A DNA stretch of 64,000 nt from Emticicia aquatilis. GTDB lineage: Bacteria > Bacteroidota > Bacteroidia > Cytophagales > Spirosomataceae. Below the pieces are notes generated by a model. That model worked only from the letters and a program-made list of their open reading frames with translations. It did no database searches and was not told the DNA's origin. Both the position numbers and the translations under genes were made by a program. This document shows positions 29,157 through 36,993 of this stretch, in pieces. Positions within the stretch are counted from its first letter, which is position 1; the number at the start of each line of letters is the position of its first letter. The stretch covers positions 62,001 to 126,000 of the forward strand of contig NZ_BMKK01000001.1 in assembly GCF_014644295.1 (NCBI RefSeq), written 5' to 3'.

Positions 29157-29276
29157 GAAAATGTTTTTTAGAAAAAGTAGTATTTGTGCAAGTAATTATC
29201 AAGAAGAACAAATATTCTTTATTAAGTCATAAAATAACTTTAAATATTTACATCAAAATAAGTACTTCTACAAAAA

Positions 29277-29546
29277 TTACCAAGATGCTTTTGTAACTCC
29301 TGGGATTAATCCTTTACTTGCCATTTCACGGAAAGTAACACGATTGATACCGAATTTACGCATATATCCTCTCGGACGGCCTGTCAATTGACAACGATTG
29401 TGTAAACGTACAGGTGAAGCGTTGCGAGGTAGTTTGTCTAAGCCAATTAGGTCGCCTGCTTCTTTCAAAGCAGCACGCTTTGAAGCGTATTTAGCAACAC
29501 AAGCTGCTTTTTTTCTATCTCTTGCTTTTATTGATTCTTTTGCCAT
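29277..29546 (-). CDS. rpsN: 30S ribosomal protein S14 (zinc-less long form)
   Basis: 89 residues with [20 protein letters not shown] and [20 protein letters not shown]. The length and the lack of a CxxC...CxxC cluster mark the C-minus long type. Follows rplE by 35 bp. Confidence 0.97.
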   Translation of the reverse strand: MAKESIKARDRKKAACVAKYASKRAALKEAGDLIGLDKLPRNASPVRLHNRCQLTGRPRGYMRKFGINRVTFREMASKGLIPGVTKASW

Positions 29547-29581
29547 TGTATGACTGAATTATAAATATCGAAATCTTAATA

Positions 29582-30130
29582 TTATTTCTTAATGCTTGCA
29601 AAAGGCATTCCCATTGCTTTTAATAATTCGTATGCTTCAGCATCTGTTTCAGCTGATGTTACGAATGTAATATCCATACCTTGAATCTTAGAGATTTTAT
29701 CAATCGAGATTTCAGGGAAGATGATTTGCTCTTTCACACCGAAGGTATAGTTTCCACGTCCGTCAAAGCCTTTATCGCTAATACCTTTGAAGTCACGTAC
29801 ACGTGGAAGAGCAATGGCAGTCAAACGGTCTAAGAATTCATACATTTTATCTCCACGTAAAGTTACTTTTACACCAATTGGCATATTTTCACGTAGTTTA
29901 AAGTTTGATACGGCTTTCTTAGAAAGTGTAGCTACTGCTTTCTGACCAGTAATTGTAGTGATTTCTTCTAAACTACTGTCAATTAATTTCTTGTCCCCAG
30001 TTGCAGCTCCAACCCCACGGTTCACTACAATCTTTTTCAATGCTGGAACTTGCATCACTGATTTGTATCCAAACTTTTCTTTCAAAGCTGGTACAACGTC
30101 TTTGGTGTATTTTTCTCTTAAACGTGCCAT
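29582..30130 (-). CDS. rplE: 50S ribosomal protein L5
   Basis: 182 residues: [60 protein letters not shown] and the C-terminal [20 protein letters not shown]. 5S rRNA binder at the central protuberance. Confidence 0.98.
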   Translation of the reverse strand: MARLREKYTKDVVPALKEKFGYKSVMQVPALKKIVVNRGVGAATGDKKLIDSSLEEITTITGQKAVATLSKKAVSNFKLRENMPIGVKVTLRGDKMYEFLDRLTAIALPRVRDFKGISDKGFDGRGNYTFGVKEQIIFPEISIDKISKIQGMDITFVTSAETDAEAYELLKAMGMPFASIKK

Positions 30131-30212
30131 TAGATTTTTTAATAGGAGGATTTCCGACCCTCATATTTATTGGTAGAAGCTTCGGCAGAAGCTAATTCCA
30201 AATGGTAATTGA

Positions 30213-30551
30213 TTAAATAAATTTTCCAGTTTCCTTAGAAAATCTTTGTAACTTTCCTTTGTCGTTTTCTTTACGACCAGTACGTGTTGGTTTGCCAGTA
30301 GCTGGGTCAACTAACATAACGTTACTGATGTGAATAGGGGCTGCAAACTCACGGATTTCGCCTTGAGGAGATTGAGCAGAAGGTTTTACGTGCTTCTTCA
30401 TGATGTTTACACCTTCAACAACTACACGTTGTTTTGATGTAATCACTTCACTGATTACGCCACGCTTTCCTTTAGCATTGCCGGCAATCACTTCAACAGT
30501 ATCGCCAGTGCGAACGTGTTGTTTCTGCTGCTTATTGAATTTTCTTTCCAT
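30213..30551 (-). CDS. rplX: 50S ribosomal protein L24
   Basis: 112 residues. KOW motif in VRTGDTVEVIAGNAKGKRGV, followed by VVEGVNIMKKHVKPS and SNVMLVDPATGKPTR. An assembly initiator of the 50S subunit. The flanking spacer (30552-30600) is a low-complexity GAATTTGAAAATTTGG stretch. Confidence 0.98.
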   Translation of the reverse strand: MERKFNKQQKQHVRTGDTVEVIAGNAKGKRGVISEVITSKQRVVVEGVNIMKKHVKPSAQSPQGEIREFAAPIHISNVMLVDPATGKPTRTGRKENDKGKLQRFSKETGKFI

Positions 30552-30622
30552 TACTTTGAATTTGAAAATTTGGAAATTTTAGAATTTGAAAATAGTTTGG
30601 TTTACACCACTTATCATTCAAA

Positions 30623-30991
30623 TTAAAGAACTTCTGGAGCCAAAGAAACGATTTTCATGAATTGTTTCTCACGCAATTCGCGAGCAACAGGTCCAAAAAT
30701 ACGAGTGCCACGTGGCTCATCTTGATTGTTTAATAATACGACTGCGTTGTCTTCAAAACGAATGTAAGTACCATCTTTGCGACGAACTTCTTTAGTAGTT
30801 CTCACAACAACAGCCTTTGATACAGTTCCTTTCTTCATGTTTGAAGATGAAAGGGCTGATTTCACCGTTACGACAACTTTATCACCGATTGATGCATAAC
30901 GTTTACGTGTGCCACCCAATACACGGATAACAAGCACTTCTTTTGCACCACTGTTGTCGGCAACACCTGCTCTTGATTCTTGCTGTAACAT
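30623..30991 (-). CDS. rplN: 50S ribosomal protein L14
   Basis: 122 residues from ATG 30991 ([20 protein letters not shown]), the invariant L14 start; an ATG at 31039 would add spacer. Includes [13 protein letters not shown] and the C-terminal [20 protein letters not shown]. Normal length. Confidence 0.98.
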   Translation of the reverse strand: MLQQESRAGVADNSGAKEVLVIRVLGGTRKRYASIGDKVVVTVKSALSSSNMKKGTVSKAVVVRTTKEVRRKDGTYIRFEDNAVVLLNNQDEPRGTRIFGPVARELREKQFMKIVSLAPEVL

Positions 30992-31092
30992 TGTCTTATG
31001 AATAGTTAAGACCCCTAAGTCGGATTCGACCCTGCTCAAGGGGTAATTTGGTTAATAGCTTTCTCCAGCTAAGGAGAATAAAATTGGGGCTA

Positions 31093-31347
31093 TTATTTCG
31101 CTTTTTCTACGATTTCTACTAATCTCCAATTTTTGTTTTTGCTCAAAGGACGAGTCTCTTGAATTTTCACAGTATCACCGATACCTGCTTCATTGTTCTC
31201 GTCATGGAACATAAACTTCTTGGTTTTGAGCATAAACTTTCCGTACTTCGGATGTTTCAATTTACGAACCACAGCTACAACACCTGATTTATCCATCTTG
31301 TTGCTTACTACCGTTCCGATACGCTCTTTTCTGAGATTTCTTTCCAT
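31093..31347 (-). CDS. rpsQ: 30S ribosomal protein S17
   Basis: 84 residues, an OB fold: [50 protein letters not shown] and [17 protein letters not shown]. Early 16S rRNA binder. Next to rpmC as usual. Confidence 0.98.
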   Translation of the reverse strand: MERNLRKERIGTVVSNKMDKSGVVAVVRKLKHPKYGKFMLKTKKFMFHDENNEAGIGDTVKIQETRPLSKNKNWRLVEIVEKAK

Positions 31348-31391
31348 TGTTCAGATACTTGATATCCTGTATTTACAGGGATTGCTATAAT

Positions 31392-31574
31392 TTATCTTGC
31401 GTTCAATTCGGTCATCAATTGAGCTATCAATCTACGAGACTGACGGATACGCATCGGATTTTCGATGGGTGTAATGGCGTGAGCAAACTGTAATTTCAAG
31501 ATTCTATCTTTTTCAACAGCGATATTTTGCTCTAACTGCTCAACTGACAATGCTTTAATTTCTGACTTCTTCAT
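31392..31574 (-). CDS. rpmC: 50S ribosomal protein L29
   Basis: 60 residues from ATG 31574 (MKKSEIKALSVEQLEQNIAV). The longer frame to 31664 translates the repeat-rich spacer and is rejected. Contains LQFAHAITPIENPMRIRQSR, the family signature. Sits at the tunnel exit. Confidence 0.97.
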   Translation of the reverse strand: MKKSEIKALSVEQLEQNIAVEKDRILKLQFAHAITPIENPMRIRQSRRLIAQLMTELNAR

Positions 31575-31590
31575 TTTTTTATTTAAACTT

Positions 31591-31690
31591 TGTCGAGTTC
31601 TGAATTCTGAACGGTCGGCCGTAGCGGCTCTGAGTTCTGAGTTGTAAAACTCGCATTTGAACATTCAGAATTCAGCACCCAGCACTCAGA
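31591..31690. repeat. Intergenic TTCTGAGTTCTGA-type repeat cluster
   Basis: Between rplP and rpmC. Contains repeated GAATTCTGAAC, CTCTGAGTTCTGAGTT and, inverted, CATTCAGAATTCAGCACC and CACTCAGAACT, with a GC-rich centre (CGGTCGGCCGTAGCGG). The arms can pair. The same words recur at 33918-33948. Confidence 0.6.
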
Positions 31691-31700
31691 ACTATTGTTA

Positions 31701-32129
31701 TTATTCAGCTCCTTCTTGGTAGTCTCTACGTACTACAAACTTCGTTTGAACTGGAAGTTTTTGAGCCGCTAAACGAAGTGCTTCGGTTGCTAACTCTACT
31801 GGAACTCCAGTTGCCTCGAATAAAATTGTACCTGGCTTAACGCTGGCTACCCAGTATTCAGGTGCACCTTTACCTTTACCCATACGTACCTCTAAAGGCT
31901 TCTTAGTGATTGGTTTGTCTGGAAAAATACGAATCCATACTTGACCTTCACGTTTCATTGCACGGGTAACACCGATACGTGCTGCTTCAATCTGACGAGA
32001 GGTAATGAAACCTGGCTCTAAAGATTTGATAGCGAATGTTCCGAAAGCTATCTCGTGTCCACGAGTGGCAAGACCTTTTATTCTGCCTTTTTGTTGCTTA
32101 CGAAATTTGGTTCTTCTTGGTTGTAACAT
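31701..32129 (-). CDS. rplP: 50S ribosomal protein L16
   Basis: 142 residues: [60 protein letters not shown] and [13 protein letters not shown]. Full length. Contacts the A-site tRNA region. Confidence 0.98.
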   Translation of the reverse strand: MLQPRRTKFRKQQKGRIKGLATRGHEIAFGTFAIKSLEPGFITSRQIEAARIGVTRAMKREGQVWIRIFPDKPITKKPLEVRMGKGKGAPEYWVASVKPGTILFEATGVPVELATEALRLAAQKLPVQTKFVVRRDYQEGAE

Positions 32130-32240
32130 GACGATGTTATATTTTCAGCACTGAGTGCTTAGTTTCAAGTTTTATTATCTTATGTTTCAATGAGTACATC
32201 AAAATCTTTCGAGAAGTAAACCTGAAACTAAGTTAGGTGC

Positions 32241-33101
32241 TTATCTCTTATTTGGACCTGTACCTCTGTTGTTATTATTGTTGCGATTTCCGCCACGGTT
32301 ATTACCGTTGTTGCGTCCACCACCTCTGTTGTCATCACGACCACCACCTCTGCGGTCGTCACGGCCTCCGCCTCTGCGGTCATCACGACCACCACGTCCG
32401 CCAGCTTGTGCATCTGCTCCACCTCTTTCGTTGTTCGATTGAGAAGTACCACCACCTGCTGGAGTCAAGTCACGCTTACCGTAAACTTCACCTTTGAAAA
32501 TCCATACTTTGATACCGATTTTTCCGTACACAGTAAGGGCTTCAGAGATAGCGTAGTCTATGTCAGCACGAAGTGTATGCAAAGGAATACGTCCTTCTTT
32601 GTACATTTCGTTACGTGCCATCTCAGCACCTGCTAAACGACCACCTAACTTTACTTTAATACCTTGTGCACCTACACGAACTGCAGCTTGAATAGCTTGC
32701 TTCATGGCACGACGGTAAGAAATACGAGCTTCAAGTTGTTGAGCGATTGATTCACCTACTAATTTAGCGTCGAGTTCTGGACGTTTGATTTCGTAGATAT
32801 TAATCTGAACATCTTTGCCCGTTAATTTTTTTAGCTCTTCCTTGATTTTATCAACCTCATTTCCACCTTTTCCGATAACAACACCTGGACGGGCTGTATG
32901 GATTGTAAGTGTGATGCGTTTTAAAGTACGCTCGATAACTACTTTCGAGATAGCACCTTTTGGAATACGAGCTGAAACGTATTTACGGATTTCTTGGTCT
33001 TCAACTAATTTCTCAGCGAAAGTTTTTCCACCATACCAGTTAGAATCCCATCCTCTGATATAACCAAGTCTTAGACCTACCGGATTTACTTTTTGTCCCA
33101 T
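32241..33101 (-). CDS. rpsC: 30S ribosomal protein S3 with Gly/Arg/Asn-rich C-terminal tail
   Basis: 286 residues. N-terminal [22 protein letters not shown] domain with [16 protein letters not shown], then [20 protein letters not shown] and [19 protein letters not shown]. From about residue 217 a tail of about 70 residues consists of [12 protein letters not shown] and NNNNRG repeats, resembling RGG-type RNA-binding tails. The tail DNA (32250-32420) is itself repetitive (CGACCACCACCTCTGCGGTC), so its length could vary. Confidence 0.97.
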   Translation of the reverse strand: MGQKVNPVGLRLGYIRGWDSNWYGGKTFAEKLVEDQEIRKYVSARIPKGAISKVVIERTLKRITLTIHTARPGVVIGKGGNEVDKIKEELKKLTGKDVQINIYEIKRPELDAKLVGESIAQQLEARISYRRAMKQAIQAAVRVGAQGIKVKLGGRLAGAEMARNEMYKEGRIPLHTLRADIDYAISEALTVYGKIGIKVWIFKGEVYGKRDLTPAGGGTSQSNNERGGADAQAGGRGGRDDRRGGGRDDRRGGGRDDNRGGGRNNGNNRGGNRNNNNNRGTGPNKR

Positions 33102-33157
33102 TGGTAATTTACTTTATTAAGCAATACGAGTAGTGTATCGTTTGCTATTTGATTTAA

Positions 33158-33502
33158 TTAATTTGCACTATCAACTACAATTGTAAGGTGGTGAGAACGC
33201 TTACGAACACGGTATCCACGTCCTTGTGGAGCTGGTCTCATGCGTTTCAACATACGTCCACCATCAACGAAAATTGACTTTACGTACAATTCTGCGTCTT
33301 CGATTTTCAAGTCTTCATTCTTTTGTTGCCAGTTAGCAACTGCCGATAATAAGACTTTTTTAACCACTGGTGCGGCGTGTTGTGGCTGAAAGCTCAAAAT
33401 GCCTAAAGCCTGACTTACCTTTTTCCCTCTAATAAGGTCAATCACTAATCTTGCCTTACGAGGCGAGGTAGGGTAATCATTAAGTTTTGCTACTGCTTCC
33501 AT
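33158..33502 (-). CDS. rplV: 50S ribosomal protein L22
   Basis: 114 residues: [35 protein letters not shown] and the tunnel loop [20 protein letters not shown]. Lines the peptide tunnel, a macrolide-resistance site in other bacteria. Confidence 0.98.
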   Translation of the reverse strand: MEAVAKLNDYPTSPRKARLVIDLIRGKKVSQALGILSFQPQHAAPVVKKVLLSAVANWQQKNEDLKIEDAELYVKSIFVDGGRMLKRMRPAPQGRGYRVRKRSHHLTIVVDSAN

Positions 33503-33512
33503 TATTCTTGAA

Positions 33513-33625
33513 ATGTAGAATTATGAATTTAGAATTAAGAATTAAGAGTTAAGAATTATGTTTACATTTCGGTATTCACACTTCATTTTACATTCTACAT
33601 TCTTCATTCTTCATTCTTCATTGTA
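33513..33625. repeat. Low-complexity intergenic repeats between rpsS and rplV
   Basis: GAATTAAGAATTAAGAGTTAAGAATTA followed by CATTTTACATTCTACATTCTTCATTCTTCATTCTTCATT. The two halves are simple repeats of TTAAGAA and of TTCATTC. Probably slippage-prone spacer with no coding sense. Confidence 0.65.
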
Positions 33626-33629
33626 ATTA

Positions 33630-33908
33630 TTATCTTTTACCTTTATCTTTTTTTGCTACGTGACCACGGAAGTTACGAGTTGGTGAAAATTCACCAAGTT
33701 TGTGTCCTACCATGTTATCAGTTACATAAACAGGAATAAATTTATTTCCGTTATGTACTGCGAAGGTGTGTCCAATGAAATCTGGAGAAATCATTGAGCG
33801 ACGTGACCACGTTTTGATAACTGACTTTTTGCCTGAGTTATTCATGTCAACAACTTTCTTGTCGAGGCGAAAATCAATGTATGGTCCTTTTTTAAGTGAA
33901 CGTGCCAT
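33630..33908 (-). CDS. rpsS: 30S ribosomal protein S19
   Basis: 92 residues: [60 protein letters not shown]. Complete. Forms the head of the 30S subunit with S13. Confidence 0.98.
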   Translation of the reverse strand: MARSLKKGPYIDFRLDKKVVDMNNSGKKSVIKTWSRRSMISPDFIGHTFAVHNGNKFIPVYVTDNMVGHKLGEFSPTRNFRGHVAKKDKGKR

Positions 33909-33917
33909 TTTTAATTG

Positions 33918-33948
33918 TTCTGAGTTCTGAGTCCTGAGTTCTGAATAA
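33918..33948. repeat. Short GTTCTGAGTTCTGAG repeat
   Basis: GTTCTGAGTTCTGAGTCCTGAGTTCTGAA between rplB and rpsS: three to four copies of a 7-bp word also found at 31591-31690. Confidence 0.55.
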
Positions 33949-33975
33949 AATCAAAACTTTAAAACTGCTTAATGA

Positions 33976-34800
33976 TTATTTACTTCTTCTTGAAATGATT
34001 AGTCTTGTTGAAGGCTTAGTCGTATCACGAGTTTTCTTACCTTTCGCTAATAAACCGTTACGTGAACGTGGATGACCACCTGACGAACGACCTTCACCAC
34101 CACCCATCGGGTGGTCAACTGGGTTCATTGCAACACCTCTTACTCTTGGACGAACCCCTAACCAGCGTTTACGACCAGCTTTTCCAAGCGTTACGTTCAT
34201 GTGGTCTGCGTTTGATACTGTACCTACTGTGGCAACACAAGTAGCAAGTACCATTCTCATTTCACCAGATGGCATTTTTAAGGTAACATATTTGCCATCT
34301 TTTGCAAGTACTTGAGCGTAAGCCCCAGCACTACGAGCCATCTGAGCACCTTTACCAGGTTGTAATTCGATGTTGTGAATGATTGTACCAAGTGGCATGT
34401 TTCCTACTGGAAGTGAGTTACCGATTTCTGGTGCAACATTTGAACCTGCAATGATAGTTTGTCCAACTTTCAATCCTTGAGGAGCAATAATATAAGCCTT
34501 CTCGCCATCAGCGTATTGTACGAGTGCAATACGTGCAGTACGATTTGGGTCATACTCGATAGTTTTTACTTCAGCCGTAACATCTACTTTGTTTCTTTTG
34601 AAGTCAATCAAACGATATCTACGTTTGTGACCACCACCAATGTAGCGTGCAGTACGGTGACCTTCGCTATTTCTACCACCAGTTTTTTTGATGGTTACCG
34701 TAAGGCTTTTCTCTGGCTTACTTGCTGTAATGTCTGAAAAATCAGGAGCAATTCTATGACGTTGGCCAGGTGTGTTTGGTTTTAATTTTTTGATACCCAT
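33976..34800 (-). CDS. rplB: 50S ribosomal protein L2
   Basis: 274 residues: [40 protein letters not shown], and the peptidyl-transferase-proximal [20 protein letters not shown]. Complete length for the family. Confidence 0.98.
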   Translation of the reverse strand: MGIKKLKPNTPGQRHRIAPDFSDITASKPEKSLTVTIKKTGGRNSEGHRTARYIGGGHKRRYRLIDFKRNKVDVTAEVKTIEYDPNRTARIALVQYADGEKAYIIAPQGLKVGQTIIAGSNVAPEIGNSLPVGNMPLGTIIHNIELQPGKGAQMARSAGAYAQVLAKDGKYVTLKMPSGEMRMVLATCVATVGTVSNADHMNVTLGKAGRKRWLGVRPRVRGVAMNPVDHPMGGGEGRSSGGHPRSRNGLLAKGKKTRDTTKPSTRLIISRRSK

Positions 34801-34878
34801 TGTTACTTAATCTTTTGCAGCCAAAGGCTATACTTTAATTTAGTAAATTGTGTAATACTTGGCTACTTTTAGCACTTA

Positions 34879-35166
34879 TTACAAATTTTCGTAGAAATCG
34901 ATTAAATCACCATCTTTCAATGTTACTACTGCTTTCTTGAAAGTAGAAGTCATACCTGATGATGCTCTGCTACGAGTCATTCTCGATTTCTTTTTGCCGA
35001 TTTGGCGAACAGTGTTTACGTCTGTTACAGTAACACCGTACATTTTTTCGACAGCTTTTGCGATTTCGATTTTGTTCGCATTCAACTCAACCTCAAACAC
35101 AAATTTACCACTTGTAGTAAGTTTTTGTGATTTTTCGGTAACGATTGGTCTTTTGAGTACGCTCAT
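34879..35166 (-). CDS. rplW: 50S ribosomal protein L23
   Basis: 95 residues from ATG 35166 (MSVLKRPIVTEKSQKLTTSG). The family PxVTEK motif is at the start, and KIEIAKAVEKMYGVTVTDVN in the middle. Docking point for trigger factor and SRP at the tunnel exit. The ATG at 35190 is in the spacer. Confidence 0.98.
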   Translation of the reverse strand: MSVLKRPIVTEKSQKLTTSGKFVFEVELNANKIEIAKAVEKMYGVTVTDVNTVRQIGKKKSRMTRSRASSGMTSTFKKAVVTLKDGDLIDFYENL

Positions 35167-35204
35167 TTTTGTATTATTTATAAGCTGCAATGCAACTATA
35201 AGTC

Positions 35205-35831
35205 TTAATTCAATATTGTTTCAATTTTCGACAATGCACCTTCGCTAATTAAAACTTTGTCAGCGTTAATTAAATCGTAAGTACTTACTTCATCAACACT
35301 CAAAACCTTAGTTTTAGGAATATTACGTGCTGATAAATATACGTTGCTATCATAATCGCCTATGATGAATAGGGTTTTAGTGCCAGCTAAAGAAAGTGCG
35401 TTGAGGAATGACAAATATGATTTTGTCTTTGGAGCTTCAAAAGTAAAGTTTTCAATGATTGAAACATTGTTTTCAGAAGCTCTTGAAGAAAGTACTGACT
35501 TACGAGCCAACACTTTGATTTTTTTGTTGAGTTTGAAATCGTAATCACGTGGAACTGGACCGAATACACGGCCACCACCTACGAAGATTGGAGATTTGGT
35601 AGAACCGTGACGAGCACCTCCTGAACCTTTCTGACGAACGATTTTCTTAGTAGAACGAGCGATTTCTGCTCTTTGCTTTGCTTTGTGAGTTCCTTGACGT
35701 TGGTTAGCCAAATAATGTTTTACATCTAAGTAAACAACATGTTGGTTTGGCTCAATTCCGAAAACACTGTCAGCTAATGTAGCTACGCGACCTGTGTCTT
35801 TTCCGTCTTTGCTTAATACTGGTAAATTCAT
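35205..35831 (-). CDS. rplD: 50S ribosomal protein L4
   Basis: 208 residues: tunnel loop RQGTHKAKQRAEIARSTKKI, KGSGGARHGSTKSPIFVGGG, and the C-terminal NALSLAGTKTLFIIGDYDSN. In E. coli L4 represses the S10 operon; whether that holds here, with rpsJ missing from the operon head, is open. Confidence 0.98.
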   Translation of the reverse strand: MNLPVLSKDGKDTGRVATLADSVFGIEPNQHVVYLDVKHYLANQRQGTHKAKQRAEIARSTKKIVRQKGSGGARHGSTKSPIFVGGGRVFGPVPRDYDFKLNKKIKVLARKSVLSSRASENNVSIIENFTFEAPKTKSYLSFLNALSLAGTKTLFIIGDYDSNVYLSARNIPKTKVLSVDEVSTYDLINADKVLISEGALSKIETILN

Positions 35832-35936
35832 TTGCTTATTACTGTATTTTTTCGATGTCGTTCAGCTTCGACCTAAATAGCTCCTGCCCTGTGGAAGCTT
35901 TTTCTATAACACCCCTTTAAAGGGCTGGGGGTTATC

Positions 35937-36557
35937 TTATTTATGTAATGTAATGTAACCGTTTTTCGCTCCTGGGATTGAACCATTCACTACGATTAGG
36001 TTTTGCTCTGTAAGTACTTTTAATACTTTCAAGTTTTGGATTGTAGTACGAGTGTTACCCATACGACCACCCATGCGAACACCTTTGAATACACGTGATG
36101 GGAATGAACAAGCACCAATCGAACCTGGGTGACGACCTCTGTTATGCTGACCGTGTGTTTGACCACCTACCCCAGCAAATCCATGACGCTTAACAACCCC
36201 TTGAAAGCCACGACCTTTCGAGTTTCCAGTTACGTCTAAGAAATCTCCTTCTGCAAAAACATCTTCTACACGAATTGTTTCGCCAAGGCTATATTCTTTT
36301 TCGAATTCTTTGAATTCTACTAATTTACGCTTAGGTGTTGTACCTGCTTTCTTAAAATGACCTACAAGCGAGCGGCTTGTATTTTTTTCTTTCTTTTCGC
36401 CGTAACCTAATTGAATAGCTGTGTAGCCATCTTTTTCTTCAGTACGAACTTGAGTAACAACGCATGGGCCTGCTTCTATCAATGTACATGGCACTGCTTG
36501 ACCTTCTGCGTTGAAGATAGTTGTCATTCCAACTTTCTTTCCAATAATTCCAGACAT
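35937..36557 (-). CDS. rplC: 50S ribosomal protein L3
   Basis: 206 residues: [60 protein letters not shown]. It is the first gene of the cluster on this strand. In most bacteria rpsJ precedes it, but the next 436 bp hold no S10 frame and the next gene is unrelated, so the operon begins here. Confidence 0.98.
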   Translation of the reverse strand: MSGIIGKKVGMTTIFNAEGQAVPCTLIEAGPCVVTQVRTEEKDGYTAIQLGYGEKKEKNTSRSLVGHFKKAGTTPKRKLVEFKEFEKEYSLGETIRVEDVFAEGDFLDVTGNSKGRGFQGVVKRHGFAGVGGQTHGQHNRGRHPGSIGACSFPSRVFKGVRMGGRMGNTRTTIQNLKVLKVLTEQNLIVVNGSIPGAKNGYITLHK

Positions 36558-36630
36558 GGTATTTTACGCTTTATTTTGCTAATTTAACCTAAACTTTCAC
36601 CGTTTCGCCAGTTCAACGTAAACTGGGGTG

Positions 36631-36661
36631 CAAAATTCGTGAAAATAATGCACGATTACAA
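36631..36661 (-). promoter_or_regulatory. Probable promoter of the rplC-led operon
   Basis: Minus strand: TTG (36661-36659), 20 nt, GAATTTTG (36638-36631), one base from TAnnTTTG, followed by CACC. The leader of about 70 nt carries a 6-bp hairpin (CCAGTT/AACTGG, 36608-36626) before rplC. Confidence 0.5.
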
Positions 36662-36689
36662 GTTTAAGCCAATAATTTATTTACTTTTT

Positions 36690-36935
36690 TCAGAGGTTGA
36701 CCACTGCCAACTTAAACTTTGCATTGCAAACCACGTGGGTAAGGACCAAAAGGTGCAGGACAATTCCTTGTTACCTTGCAATGATTCCTGTAAATGTTCA
36801 AAAGCTTTCGGAGACCGTTTCAAATGAGTGTAGTGAATAAATTCAGACGACTCAACAGGTCAATAATCAAATTGGTTTCCCGCATGAGCTGGGACTTCAT
36901 TTGACCAGAGAAGAATACTCCGTTTCTTAATGAGA
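36690..36935 (-). ncRNA. Candidate structured RNA upstream of rplC
   Basis: About 245 nt of clearly higher GC than the surrounding spacer, driven by a near-perfect promoter (36939-36970). Pairings visible on the minus strand: CATTGCAA (36783-36776) with TTGCAATG (36729-36722), enclosing GGU/ACC and AAGGA/UCCUU stems; GGTCAA with TTGACC near the 5' part, enclosing a CCC/GGG hairpin; CGGAG with CTCCG. No long start-to-stop frame explains it, although one frame without ATG is open for about 59 codons. It could be an independent ncRNA (6S RNA and other housekeeping RNAs should be tested) or a long leader of the ribosomal operon. Class not recognised. Confidence 0.5.
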
Positions 36936-36938
36936 GTG

Positions 36939-36970
36939 CAAAGGTAGAAGTTTTATTTTTTAGTTACAAA
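36939..36970 (-). promoter_or_regulatory. Strong Bacteroidota promoter of the candidate RNA
   Basis: Minus strand: TTTG (36970-36967), 20 nt, TACCTTTG (36946-36939), then CACTC. Both boxes match the consensus exactly. It points toward rplC and lies just after the end of the 36994-39705 gene. Confidence 0.75.
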
Positions 36971-36993
36971 TGTTTAGTGGAAATATTTTATAT

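Noticed and set aside
31575-31664. N-terminal extension of L29 to 31664
   Set aside because: It translates the TTCTGAG repeat spacer; L29 proteins begin at the ATG at 31574.
32250-32420. CRISPR-like short repeats
   Set aside because: These are in-frame coding repeats of the S3 tail with no spacers of constant length and no cas genes.
36639-36827. Plus-strand 62-codon frame in the rplC upstream region
   Set aside because: It lies antisense to the promoter-driven RNA block and has no family resemblance I can support; the minus-strand promoter and pairings explain the region better.
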